DNA from: Procambarus clarkii
Taxonomy: Eukaryota > Arthropoda > Malacostraca > Decapoda > Cambaridae
Reading direction: 5' to 3'
Assembly: GCF_040958095.1 (NCBI RefSeq)
Contig: NC_091160.1
Coordinates: forward strand, 39,738,730-39,802,729
Length of the DNA stretch: 64,000 nt
Of this stretch, positions 34,166-43,768 are shown in pieces. The translations under genes and the position numbers were made by a program. The notes under the pieces are model-generated. The model was not told the DNA's origin and ran no database searches. It saw only the letters and a list, made by a program, of their open reading frames with translations. Numbering within the stretch: position 1 is the first letter of the stretch; each line of letters opens with the position of its first letter.

Positions 34166-35268
34166 ATATCTGTAATTACCTAAGCGTAGTTATCCAAGCA
34201 CAGGATACACTATGTTCGTGTTGTCACGTCTTCCCAGCACTGTCATGTAATGCTTTGAAACTACTGACATTTTTGGCCCCCACTACTTTCTCACTTAACT
34301 TGTGTCAAAGGTCTACCACCGTTTGCAAACGAAAACTTTCTAATATATATAGAGTATTTTTTTTTTGGCACCGTTGTTTCCTTAACTTGAATTTATGACC
34401 TCTTGTTCTTGAAGTTGCTAGTTTCAGGATTCCTCTTTGTCAGTTGTGTTGAATCCTGTTATTATTTTATAAGTAGTGATCATACAGTATCACCTCTCTT
34501 TCTTCTATCTTCTAGTTTTGCCAGATGTAATGCCTCTAGCCTTTTTTCATAACTTGTTTTTCAGTTCTGGAAGCTATTTTGTAGCATGTCTTTGCACCTT
34601 TTCCAGTTTACCTATGGGCACCACACAACTGCTGCATATTCCAATTTTGGTCTCACAAAGGTCGTTGTTGCTTTTAAGATTCACTACTTGGAACAAAAAG
34701 TTCCAAGTAGCACGGGCTATGTGAGCCCGTTGTGGACTTACCTGGCACAGGAGCGGGGCTGTAACTTCTCACAAGGGTCATGAACAGTTTCTTTAGTTGC
34801 CAAGGATCTTTGGCAGGTGGAATCCGGATTTCTTGGCGTTCACAGTTTCGATCAGTTTGTTGACCTTTGCTTTCAATACTAAGCAAACTACACTACACTA
34901 CACACAGAAATCACAATAGCGTGATGCATCAAATGAACAAATCCACAAGGGCCGTGACGAGGATTTGAACCTACATCCGAGAACATCCCAGACGCTGCTT
35001 TAACCGACTGAGCTACGACATGGTATAAGAATTGCCTCTAGAAATTCTACTGAATTTACTTGGATCCTGCAGCGTCTCTGAGACACAAACCAGGATTTTA
35101 CACAATTTTCCCATGCACTCGAGGGCTTTAGAGTTTCTTTAGTATTTCACCATCCATGTAATTAAAAGCGATTCTGAAGTTGGAAAGTACAGCATATGCT
35201 TCTCACAAAATGTCCTTTATGTGTTCCTCTGGTGACATTATACTGTCCAGAACCAGTGCAAGATAGAT
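34166..35268 (-). mobile_element. CR1-like LINE family A, old antisense copy A8
   Basis: Minus strand: 3' tail 'ggataactacgcttaggtaa' at the left, then C-terminal and thumb sequence. Frameshifted and partly lost. Split by a 335-bp SINE insertion (34797-35131); the LINE continues at 35143 with the region before 'ttgttcatgac'. The segment 34680-34785 also holds a small hairpin repeat ('cacgggctatgtgagcccg'). Confidence 0.8.
34797..35131 (-). mobile_element. tRNA-derived SINE, family S5, with 11-bp target duplication
   Basis: Flanked by AGTTTCTTTAG at 34786-34796 and 35132-35142. Minus strand carries a very tRNA-like core: 'gtcgtagctcagtcggttaa' (A box) and 'gtaggttcaaatcctcgtca' (B box), about 35025-34945. 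Unusually the tRNA core lies about 100 bp inside the right-hand (5') end. The tail side has 'gtgtagtgtagtgtag'. Not a tRNA gene: the core has no clean acceptor stem continuing into flanks. Confidence 0.75.
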
Positions 35269-35289
35269 AGATAAATAAATCTCTCATTC

Positions 35290-35308
35290 TCACACACACA
35301 CACACACT
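35290..35308. repeat. (AC)n at the 5' junction of A2
   Basis: Nine CA units directly before the truncated 5' end of copy A2. Confidence 0.95.
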
Positions 35309-36654
35309 CAATTATAGACCTGTATCATTGACAAGTGTAATAGTGAAAGTATTGGAAAAACTAATCAAAACTAAATGGGTAGAACACCTAGAGAGAAATG
35401 ATATAATATCAGACAGACAGTATGGTTTTCGATCTGGAAGATCCTGTGTATCGAATTTACTCAGTTTCTATGATCGAGCCACAGAGATATTACAGGAAAG
35501 AGATGGTTGGGTTGACTGCATCTATCTGGACCTAAAAAAGGCTTTCGACAGAGTTCCACATAAGAGGTTGTTCTGGAAACTGGAAAATATTGGAGGGGTG
35601 ACAGGTAAGCTTCTATCATGGATGAAAAATTTTCTGACTGATAGAAAAATGAGGGCAGTAATCAGAGGCAATGTATCGGAATGGAGAAATGTCACAAGTG
35701 GAGTACCACAGGGTTCAGTTCTTGCACCAGTGATGTTTATTGTGTACATAAATGATCTACCAGTTGGTATACAGAATTATATGAACATGTTTGCTGATGA
35801 TGCTAAGATAATAGGAAGAATAAGAAATTTAGATGACTGTCATGCCCTTCAAGAAGACCTGGACAAAATAAGTATATGGAGCACCACTTGGCAAATGGAA
35901 TTTAATGTTAATAAATGTCATGTTATGGAATGTGGAATAGGAGAACATAGACCCCACACAACCTATATATTATGTGAGAAATCTTTAAAGAATTCTGATA
36001 AAGAAAGAGATCTAGGAGTGGTTCTAGATAGAAAACTATCACCTGAGGACCACATAAAGAATATTGTGCAAGGAGCCTATGCTATGCTTTCTAACTTCAG
36101 AATTGCATTTAAATACATGGATGGCGATATACTAAAGAAATTGTTCATGACTTTTGTTAGGCCAAAGCTAGAATATGCAGCTGTTGTGTGGTGCCCATAT
36201 CTTAAGAAGCACATCAAAAAACTGGAAAAGGTGCAAAGACATGCTACTAAGTGGCTCCCAGAACTGAAGGGCAAGAGCTACGAGGAGAGGTTAGAAGCAT
36301 TAAATATGCCAAAACTAGAAGACACAAGAAAAAGAGGTGATATGATCACTACATACAAAATAGTAACAGGAATTGATAAAATCGACAGGGAAGACTTCCT
36401 GAGACCTGGAATTGCAAGAACAAGAGGTCATAGATTTAAACTAGCTAAACACAGATGCCGAAGAAATATAAGAAAATTCACCTTCGCAAATAGAGTGGTA
36501 GACGGTTGGAACAAGTTAAGTGAGAAGGTGGTGGAGGCCAAGACCGTCAGTAGTTTCAAAGCGTTATATGACAAAGAGTGCTGGGAAGACGGGACACCAC
36601 GAGCGTAGCTCTCATCCTGTAACTACACTTAGGTAATTACACTTAGGTAATTAC
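35309..36654 (+). mobile_element. CR1-like LINE family A, young copy A2 (5'-truncated)
   Basis: Begins within the RT fingers at the point matching 38706 in A3, ends with two 'acttaggtaattac' units. The frame is intact. Protein differs from copy A4 at only three of 346 shared residues, so both are recent. Confidence 0.93.
35328..36608 (+). CDS. Reverse transcriptase and C-terminal domain, CR1-like LINE A2
   Basis: 426 open codons. RT motifs in order: DRQYGFRSGRSC (about residue 30), DCIYLDLKKAFDRVPHKRLF (motif A, about 63-82), SGVPQGSVLAP (motif B, about 122), FADDAKI (motif C, about 153-159), DLGVVLDRKLSPEDH (about 227), YLKKHIKKLEKVQRHATKWL, then RKRGDMITTYKIVTGIDKID and the CR1-type end RRNIRKFTFANRVVDGWNKL. 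The catalytic Asp pairs are present, but the endonuclease and the start of RT are missing, so it would not be active on its own. First ATG is not a natural start. Confidence 0.9.
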   Translation: MTSVIVKVLEKLIKTKWVEHLERNDIISDRQYGFRSGRSCVSNLLSFYDRATEILQERDGWVDCIYLDLKKAFDRVPHKRLFWKLENIGGVTGKLLSWMKNFLTDRKMRAVIRGNVSEWRNVTSGVPQGSVLAPVMFIVYINDLPVGIQNYMNMFADDAKIIGRIRNLDDCHALQEDLDKISIWSTTWQMEFNVNKCHVMECGIGEHRPHTTYILCEKSLKNSDKERDLGVVLDRKLSPEDHIKNIVQGAYAMLSNFRIAFKYMDGDILKKLFMTFVRPKLEYAAVVWCPYLKKHIKKLEKVQRHATKWLPELKGKSYEERLEALNMPKLEDTRKRGDMITTYKIVTGIDKIDREDFLRPGIARTRGHRFKLAKHRCRRNIRKFTFANRVVDGWNKLSEKVVEAKTVSSFKALYDKECWEDGTPRA

Positions 36655-37035
36655 ATATCTGAAGGGCAAGAGCTACGAGGAGAGGTTAGAGGCATTAAAT
36701 ATGCCAAAACTAGAAGACAGAAGAAAAAGAGGTGATATGATCACTACATATAAAATAGTAACAGGAATTGATAAAATCGATAGGGAAGATTTCCTGAGAC
36801 CTGGAACTTTAAGAACAAGAGGTCATAGATATAAACTAGCTAAACACAGATGCCGAAGAAATATAAGAAAATTCACTTTCGCAAACAGAGTGGTAGACAG
36901 TTGGAACAAGTTAGGTGAGGTGGTGGTGGAGGCCAAGACCATTAGTAGTTTCAAAGCGTTATATGACAAAGAGTGCTGGGAAGACGGGACACCATGAGCG
37001 TAGCTCTCATCCTGTAATTACACTTAGGTAATTAC
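36655..37035 (+). mobile_element. CR1-like LINE family A, 3' fragment A2b
   Basis: Starts at 'ctgaagggcaagagctacga' directly behind the tail of A2 and carries 98 open codons of the C-terminal domain (36701-36997), differing from A2 at several residues. Ends with one 'acttaggtaattac' and (AC)n. Confidence 0.9.
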
Positions 37036-37070
37036 ACACACATACACAAAGTGTGTGTGTGTGTGTGTGT
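37030..37070. repeat. (AC)n-(GT)n inverted microsatellite
   Basis: acacacacatacac, then aaa, then (GT)11, between the tail of A2b and the start of A3. The same head-to-head AC/TG arrangement follows A5 at 4069-4104. Confidence 0.92.
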
Positions 37071-38239
37071 AAATTTTCTACAAAGTGATAGGGGTAGGCA
37101 GACCAGTAAAGTGGTACATAAAGGCAAACCAACAAAATCAATAGAGAGAGGGGAAGTGAAGAATAAGGAGAGGGGGAACAAGTTCCTGAAGATTGCATAC
37201 ACCAACATAGATGGAGGGAGATCGAAGATACCGGAGTTAAGTGATGTAATACAGCTGCAGACACCAGATATTGTTGCACTCACGGAGACAAAACTTGAAG
37301 ATGTTATTTTAAATAAGGTCATATTCCCAAGGGGCTACTCAATTTGGAGATGGGACAGAAAAATTAGGAAAGGCGGTGGCGTTGCTGTGCTGGTGAAAGA
37401 ACACTTAAAGGTGAAGGAAATAATGACTGCCAATCCACAAGAAGTTGATATAATAGCACTAGAGATCTGCCATGAGGATGATCATAAATGCATATAGTCC
37501 ACCGCCAGGCAGCACATGGTCAAAGGAGGAGCTAGATAGTAAACGAGAAGGTCTTATAACAATAATGAGAGAGATTATAGCGAGAGCGGATAACAATAGA
37601 TCACGACTGTTGATAGTCGGTGACTTCAACTTGAAATCCATAGACTGGGAAGCATATGAAGCTAAAACAGAAGATTTTTGGACCTATAGATTTGTAGACC
37701 TCATCCTGGAAACATTCTTGTATCAACATGTTAAACAAGCTATGAGGATGAGGGAAGGGGACGTTCCCTCCATGCTAGATTTGATATTTACCAGGAAGGA
37801 GGAAGAAATATTTGACATTCAGTACCTTTCTCCCTTGGGTAAAAGTGACCATGTCTTTTTGGGAATAAAGTATGCAATGCGTTATAATCTGGAAGAAAAT
37901 AAGGAGGTTGAAAAACCTGACTTCAGGAGAGGACATTATGGCGACCTTAGAAATTTTTTTAGTGAGTATAATTGGACAGACTTGATGCTAGGCAAGGAAG
38001 TGAATGAGATGTATGTCAAGTTTTGTGAAATATATGATAAAGGCACAAAAAAAATTATACCAAAACAGAGATGCAGAACTAGGAAACAGGATTGGTTCAA
38101 TAGAAATTGCGAGAGAGGCCAGAGACCAAAAGACACAAAAATGGAATCAATACAGGAAGAGGCCAAACCCCCAAACATAACAGCGATACAAAGATGCGAG
38201 AAACAACTACATGGCAGTGAGGAAAGAGGCAGAAAGTAA
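37051..38239 (+). pseudogene. Apurinic-type endonuclease domain of LINE ORF2 (A3)
   Basis: Two overlapping frames (37051-37497 and 37472-38239). Nicks target DNA to start target-primed reverse transcription. Key motifs are intact across the two frames: TETK (Glu), GDFN (Asp/Asn), SDH (Asp/His). One frameshift near 37490 separates the first third from the rest. Confidence 0.85.
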
Positions 38240-40050
38240 TTTTGAAAAAGGGATTGTAGACAAATGTAAAACAGAACCAGGTCTATTCTATAAATTCATA
38301 AACAACAAATTATAGGTAAAGGATAATATTCAGAGGTTGAAAATGAGAAATAGATTCACGGAAAATGAAAAGGAAATGTGTGAAACACTAAACGAAAAGT
38401 TCCAAAGTGTGTTTGTACAAAATGAAATCTCTAGGGAACCAGACACAATAAGAATTCCAGGGAACAACATAGAGCACATAGAGGTGCCTAGAGACGAAGT
38501 GGAAAAAATGCTCAAGGAGCTAAGTAAGAACAAAGCAGTTGGTCCAGATGGAGTTTCACCATGGGTTCTGAGAGAATGTGCACCTGAGCTCAGCATTCCA
38601 CTTCAACTGATTTTTCAGGCATCCCTGTTTACAGGAGTTGTAGCTGATGTGTGGAAAAAGGCTAATGTAGTTCCAATTTACAAAAGTGGAAGCAGGGAAG
38701 ACCCCTTAATTATAGACCTGTATCATTGATAAGTGTAATAGTCAAAATATTGGAAAAAATAATTAAAACTAAATGGGTAGAACACCTGGAGGAAAACGAT
38801 ATAATATCAGACAGACAGTATGGTTTTCGATCTGGAAGATCCTGTGTAACGAACTTACTCAGTTTTTATGATCGAGCCACAGAGATTTTACAGGAAAGAG
38901 ATGGTTGGGTTGACTGCATCTATCTGGACCTAAAAAAGGCTTTCAACAGAGTTCCCCATAAGAGTTTGTTCTGGAAACTGGAATATATTGGAGGAGTGAC
39001 AGGTAAGCTACTAACATGGATGAAAAATTTACTAACTGACAGAAAAATGAGGGCCGTAATCAGAGGCAAGGTATCAGATTGGAGGAATGTCACGAGTGGA
39101 GTACCACAGGGTTCAGTTCTTGCACCGGTAATGTTCGTTGTCTACATAAACGATCTACCAGCTGGTATACAGAATTACATGAACATGTTTGCTGATGATG
39201 CTAAGATAACAGGGAAGATAAGAAACCTAGATGATTGTCATGCCCTTCAAGAAGACCTGGACAAAATAAGTATATGGAGCAACACTTGGCAAATGGAATT
39301 TAATGTGAATAAATGACATGTTATGGAATGTGGAATTGGAGAACATAGACCCCACACAACCTATAAATTATGTGAGAAATCTTTAAAGAATTCTGACAAA
39401 GAAAGGGATCTAGGGGTGGTTCTAGATAGAAAACTGTCACCTGAGGACCACATTAAGAACATTGTGCAAGGAGCCTATGCTACACTTTCTAACCTCAGAA
39501 TTGCTTTTAAATACATGGATGGAGAAATACTAAAGAAATTGTTCACGACTTTTATTAGACCAAAGCTGGAATATGCAGCGGTTGTATGGTGCCCATATCT
39601 TAAGAAGCACATCAACAAACTGGAAAAGGTGCAACGACATGCCACTAAGTGGCTCCCAGAACTGAAGGACAAGAGCTACGAGGAGAGGTTAGAGGCATTG
39701 AATATGCAAAAACTAGAAGATAGAAGAAAAAGAGGCGATATGATCACTACGTTCAAAATAGTAACAGGAATCGATAAAATTGATTGGGAAGAATTCCTGA
39801 GACCGGGAACTTCAAGAACAAGAGGTCATAGATTTAAACTAACGAAACAAAGCTGCCGGAGAAATATACGAAAATTCACTTTTGTAAACAGAGTGGTAGA
39901 CGGTTGGAACAAGTTAAGTGAGAGGGTAGTGGAGGCTAAAACCGTCAGTAATTTCAAATCATTATATGACAAAGAGTGTTGGGGAGACGGGACACCATGA
40001 GCGTAGCTCTCATCCTGTAACTACACTTAGGTAATTACTTAGGTAATTAC
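37071..40050 (+). mobile_element. CR1-like LINE family A, longest copy A3
   Basis: About 3 kb and the only family A copy here with an endonuclease. Endonuclease motifs: YTNIDGGRSKIPELSDVI, ALTETKLED, GGGVAVLVKE (37170-37400), NAYSPPPGS, LLIVGDFNLKSIDW (37610-37640), SPLGKSDHVFLGIKYAM (37840-37875). RT from about 38500. Damage: frameshift near 37490, frameshift and deletion near 38140-38240, stop at 38312 (tatag), frameshift near 38712, stop at 39314-39316 (Cys codon to TGA). 3' end has 'acttaggtaattacttagg' then (AC)n. ORF1 is not included. Confidence 0.93.
38337..40000 (+). pseudogene. Reverse transcriptase of LINE ORF2 (A3)
   Basis: Three open pieces: 38337-38729 (linker and RT fingers, SKNKAVGPDGVSPWVLRECA), 38726-39316 (palm; motif A reads AFNRVPH where sister copies have AFDRVPH; motif B GVPQGSVLAP; motif C FADDAKI) and 39323-40000 (thumb and C-terminus). 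The Asp-to-Asn change lies beside, not at, the metal-binding Asp of the LDLKKAF block. Confidence 0.85.
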
Positions 40051-40070
40051 ACACACACACACACACACAC
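40049..40070. repeat. (AC)n between A3 and A4
   Basis: Eleven CA units joining the 3' tail of A3 to the truncated 5' end of A4. Confidence 0.95.
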
Positions 40071-41168
40071 TACATAAGAGGTTGTTCTGGAAACTGGAAA
40101 ATATTGGAGGGGTGACAGGTAAGCTTCTATCATGGATGAAAAATTTTCTGACTGATAGAAAAATGAGGGCAGTAATCAGAGGCAATGTATCAGAATGGAG
40201 AAATGTCACAAGTGGAGTACCACAGGGTTCAGTTCTTGCACCAGTGATGTTTATTGTGTACATAAATGATCTACCAGTTGGTATACAGAATTATATGAAC
40301 ATGTTTGCTGATGATGCTAAGATAATAGGAAGGATAAGAAATTTAGATGACTGTCATGCCCTTCAAGAAGACCTGGACAAAATAAGTATATGGAGCACCA
40401 CTTGGCAAATGGAATTTAATGTTAATAAATGTCATGTTATGGAATGTGGAATAGGAGAACATAGACCCCACACAACCTATATATTATGTGAGAAATCTTT
40501 AAAGAATTCTGATAAAGAAAGAGATCTAGGAGTGGTTCTAGATAGAAAACTATCACCTGAGGACCACATAAAGAATATTGTGCAAGGAGCCTATGCTATG
40601 CTTTCTAACTTCAGAATTGCATTTAAATACATGGATGGCGATATACTAAAGAAATTGTTCATGACTTTTGTTAGGCCAAAGCTAGAATATGCAGCTGTTG
40701 TGTGGTGCCCATATCTTAAGAAGCACATCAACAAACTGGAAAAGGTGCAAAGACATGCTACTAAGTGGCTCCCAGAACTGAAGGGCAAGAGCTACGAGGA
40801 GAGGTTAGAAGCATTAAATATGCCAAAACTAGAAGACAGAAGAAAAAGAGGTGATATGATCACTACATACAAAATAGTTACAGGAATTGATAAAATCGAC
40901 AGGGAAGACTTCCTGAGACCTGGAATTTCAAGAACAAGAGGTCATAGATTTAAACTAGCTAAACACAGATGCCGAAGAAATATAAGAAAATTCACCTTCG
41001 CAAATAGAGTGGTAGACGGTTGGAACAAGTTAAGTGAGAAGGTGGTGGAGGCCAAGACCGTCAGTAGTTTCAAAGCGTTATATGACAAAGAGTGCTGGGA
41101 AGACGGGACACCACGAGCGTAGCTCTCATCCTGTAACTACACTTAGGTAATTACACTTAGGTAATTAC
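40071..41168 (+). mobile_element. CR1-like LINE family A, young copy A4 (5'-truncated)
   Basis: Almost identical to the corresponding part of A2. Truncated just after RT motif A ('acataagaggttgttctgga'). 3' end has two 'acttaggtaattac' units and then abuts B2. Confidence 0.93.
40082..41122 (+). CDS. Reverse transcriptase C-terminal part, LINE A4
   Basis: 346 open codons from MFWKLENIGGVTGKLLSWMK to the terminal WEDGTPRA. Contains motif B (GVPQGSVLAP), motif C (FADDAKI) and the full CR1-type C-terminus; motif A and everything upstream is lost. Three residue differences from A2 (Asn/Lys, Arg/Thr, Ser/Ala). Confidence 0.9.
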   Translation: MFWKLENIGGVTGKLLSWMKNFLTDRKMRAVIRGNVSEWRNVTSGVPQGSVLAPVMFIVYINDLPVGIQNYMNMFADDAKIIGRIRNLDDCHALQEDLDKISIWSTTWQMEFNVNKCHVMECGIGEHRPHTTYILCEKSLKNSDKERDLGVVLDRKLSPEDHIKNIVQGAYAMLSNFRIAFKYMDGDILKKLFMTFVRPKLEYAAVVWCPYLKKHINKLEKVQRHATKWLPELKGKSYEERLEALNMPKLEDRRKRGDMITTYKIVTGIDKIDREDFLRPGISRTRGHRFKLAKHRCRRNIRKFTFANRVVDGWNKLSEKVVEAKTVSSFKALYDKECWEDGTPRA

Positions 41169-42598
41169 TACACAGTAATTACACAGATGGCAAATGTGGT
41201 CCAAATATACAAAAAGGGCGACAGGTAAGAGGCACTGAACTACAGGCCAGTGTTCTTGACTTGTATACCATGCAAGGTGATGGAGAAGATCGTGAGAAAA
41301 AACCTAGTAACACATCTGGAGAGAAGGGACTTCGTGACAAATTGCCAACATGGATTCAGGGAGGGTAAATCTTGCCTGACTGGCCTAATAGAATTCTACA
41401 ACCAGGTGACAAAGGTTAAGCAAGAAAGAGAAGGCTGGGCGGACTGCATTTTCTTGGATTGTCGGAAAGCCTTTGACACAGTACTGTATAAGAGGCTTGT
41501 ACATAAGCTGGAGAGTCAGGCAGGTGTAGCTGGTAAGGTGCTCCAGTGAATAAGGGAGTACCTAAGCAATAGAAAGCAGAGAGTTACGGTGAGGGGTGAG
41601 ACCTCAGATTGGCGTGAAGTCACCAGTGGAGTCCCACAGGGCTCTGTACTCGGTCCTATTTCGTTTCTGATATATGTAAATGATCTCCTGGAGGGTATAG
41701 ATTCATTTCTCTCAATGTTTGCTGACGATGCCAAAATTATGAGAAGGATTAAGACAGAGGAGGATTGCTTGAGGCTTCAAGAAGACCTAGACAAGCTGAA
41801 GGAATGGTTGAACAAATGGTTGTTAGAGTTTAATCCAAGCAAATGTAATGTAATGAAGATAGGCGCAGGGAGCAGGAGGCCAGATACAAGGTATCATCTG
41901 GGAGATGAAATTCTTCAAGTCAGAGAGAGAAATAGACTTGGGGGTTGATATCACGCCAGACCTGTCCCCTGCAGCCCATATCAAGAGGATAACATCAGCG
42001 GCATATGCCAGGCTGGCCAACATAAGAACAGCATTCAGAAACTTGTGTAAAGAATCATTCAGAATTTGTATACCACATATGTCAGGCCAATCCTGGAGTA
42101 TGCAGCCCCAGCATGGAGTCCATATCTAGTCAAGGATAAGACCAAACTGGAAAAGGTTCAAAGGTTTGCCACCAGACTAGTACCCAAGCTGAGAGGTATG
42201 AGCTATGAGAAGAGGCTACGGGAATTAAATTAATTTCGCTGGAAGACAGAAGTTAGGGGGGCACATGATCCCCACATTCAGGATTCTCAAGGGAATTGAT
42301 AGGGTAGATAAAGACAGGCTATTTAACACAAGGGGCACATGCACTAGGGGACACAGGTGGAAACTAAGTGCCCAAATGAGCCACAGAGATATTAGAAAGA
42401 ACTTTTTTAGTGTCAGAGTGGTTGACAAATGGAATGCATTAGGAAGTGATGTGGTGGAGGCTGACTCCATACACAGTTTCAAGTGTAGATATGATAGAGC
42501 TCAATAGGCTCAGGAACCTGTACACCTGTTGATTGACGGTTGAGAGGCGGGACCAAAGAGCCAGAGCTCAACCCCCACAAGCACAATTAGGTGAATAC
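41169..42598 (+). mobile_element. CR1-like LINE family B, copy B2
   Basis: Extends further 5' than B1: it includes ANVVQIYKKGDR and the fingers (MEKIVRKNLVTHLERRDFVT, QHGFREGKSCLTGLIEFYNQ). Broken by a stop in place of Trp at 41548-41550 (KVLQ*IRE), frameshifts near 41925, 42065 and 42230. RT pieces at 41250-41549, 41589-41948, 41905-42129 and 42265-42507. 3' tail 'gcacaattaggtgaatac' then (AC)n and (TCAC)n. Confidence 0.9.
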
Positions 42599-42848
42599 AC
42601 ACACACTCACTCACTCACTCTCTGCGTGTCAATTGTCTTGCTTATATTACACTATATACATCTGTGTATCATTTGTCCTGCTTGTATATCACCATATACA
42701 TCAGATACCTGTCATGCTCTTATTTCACCATATACATCGGTGTGCCAGTTGTCCTACTTGTATTACACCATAAACATCTGCATGCCAGTTGTTCTGCTTG
42801 TATTGCACCACACACGTGTCAGCTGTATTACACCATACACATCTGTTT
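42599..42848 (+). repeat. Microsatellite and 40-bp minisatellite units, part 1
   Basis: acac-(TCAC)n, then five to six units of the 33726 family ('cagttgtcctacttgtatta' + 'caccataaacatctgcatgc'). The array continues at 43121 after a SINE. Confidence 0.88.
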
Positions 42849-43120
42849 TTTTTTTTTTTTTTTTTTTTGTAGATATATACAAGAGTTGATACATTCTTGT
42901 ACAGCCACTAGTACGCGTAGCGTTTCGGGCAGGTCCCTGGAATACGATCCCCGCCGCGAAGAATCGTTTTTTCATCCAAGTACACATTTTACTGTTGCGT
43001 TAAACAGAGGCTACAGTTAAGGAATTGCGCCCAGTAAATCCTCCCCGGCCAGGATACGAACCCATGACATAGCGCTCGCGGAACGCCAGACGAGTGTCTT
43101 ACCACTACACCACGGAGACT
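42849..43120 (-). mobile_element. tRNA-derived SINE, family S3, full copy inside a minisatellite
   Basis: Minus strand: head 'gtctccgtggtgtagtggta' (A box region), 'gggttcgtatcctggccgg' (B box region), body 'gcctctgtttaacgcaacag', 'attcttcgcggcggggatc', tail 'GACCTGCCCGAAACGCTACG' + 'cgtactagtggctgtacaag' and an A-run of about 22. Splits the 40-bp minisatellite array into two parts. Confidence 0.92.
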
Positions 43121-43245
43121 GTGTGCCAGTTGCCCTGCTTGTATTACACCATACACATCTGTGTTCCAGTTGCCCTGCTTGTTTTACACCATACACATTT
43201 GTGTGCCAGTTGTCCAATTTGTATTACACCATACACATCTGTTGA
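43121..43245 (+). repeat. 40-bp minisatellite units, part 2
   Basis: Three units ('tgtgtgccagttgccctgct' + 'tgtattacaccatacacatc') on the far side of the S3 insertion. Confidence 0.9.
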
Positions 43246-43559
43246 CTGACTATCAGAGTCAAGTTCCAATTGGTGTAGCGGTAGGCCAGTTTGCAGGCAC
43301 CTTTGACAATTTGTCAGGTGAGGATAGGTTACCACTTGGTCAAGAATGCAGTTTTCAAGGACATGCATATTCCTCAAGTTTAAGTCCTTCATATCATTTA
43401 TGTCTTCCTTTAGGAGTCACCAATATATATGCTTATATTACATCCCTGAATGCCTCACACAGATGTCCAGATTTACATATAAATAAATCAGATCTAATCA
43501 GTAATACGGGATATCTAATTAAATCTGGTGCTAATACAAAAGTTATTAGACTCTTGAAA
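43246..43559. other. Unassigned DNA, an open frame of doubtful value
   Basis: An open frame runs through 43161-43565 but begins in minisatellite sequence. 'tttatgtcttcctttag' at 43397-43413 would be an acceptable 3' splice site followed by 50 codons ending at 43565. AT-rich codon use and no recognisable peptide; I do not call it a gene. Confidence 0.3.
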
Positions 43560-43768
43560 GTGTAGGTGTCCAAACCACTTGGACTGGATGGTACAACAAC
43601 GATTTCGCTTCTAGCAGGTCAGTGTTCAATCCCCAACCATCCAAGTGGTTGGACACTATTATTTTCCTCCGTCCTATCACAAATCTTTATCCTTGTATTG
43701 TTTCCAAGTGCTATATATAGTACTCGTAATGCCTCTGCGCCGTCTCCTGATAATTACCTTAACTTGAA
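43560..43768 (+). mobile_element. tRNA-derived SINE, family S4
   Basis: 'cttggactggatggtacaac' (A-box-like), 'aggtcagtgttcaatcccc' (B-box-like), 'caagtggttggacactatta', tail 'gcgccgtctcctgataatta'. Second copy of the element at 10460. Confidence 0.85.

Noticed and set aside
34940-35035. Functional tRNA gene
   Set aside because: A and B boxes are good, but the segment sits inside a SINE with target duplications and lacks a proper acceptor stem and terminator.
43034-43120. Functional tRNA gene
   Set aside because: Head of SINE S3; it continues into the SINE body and A-tail.
43397-43565. Host exon with acceptor 'tttatgtcttcctttag'
   Set aside because: AT-rich codons, no recognisable peptide, stop directly at the S4 SINE; could be chance.
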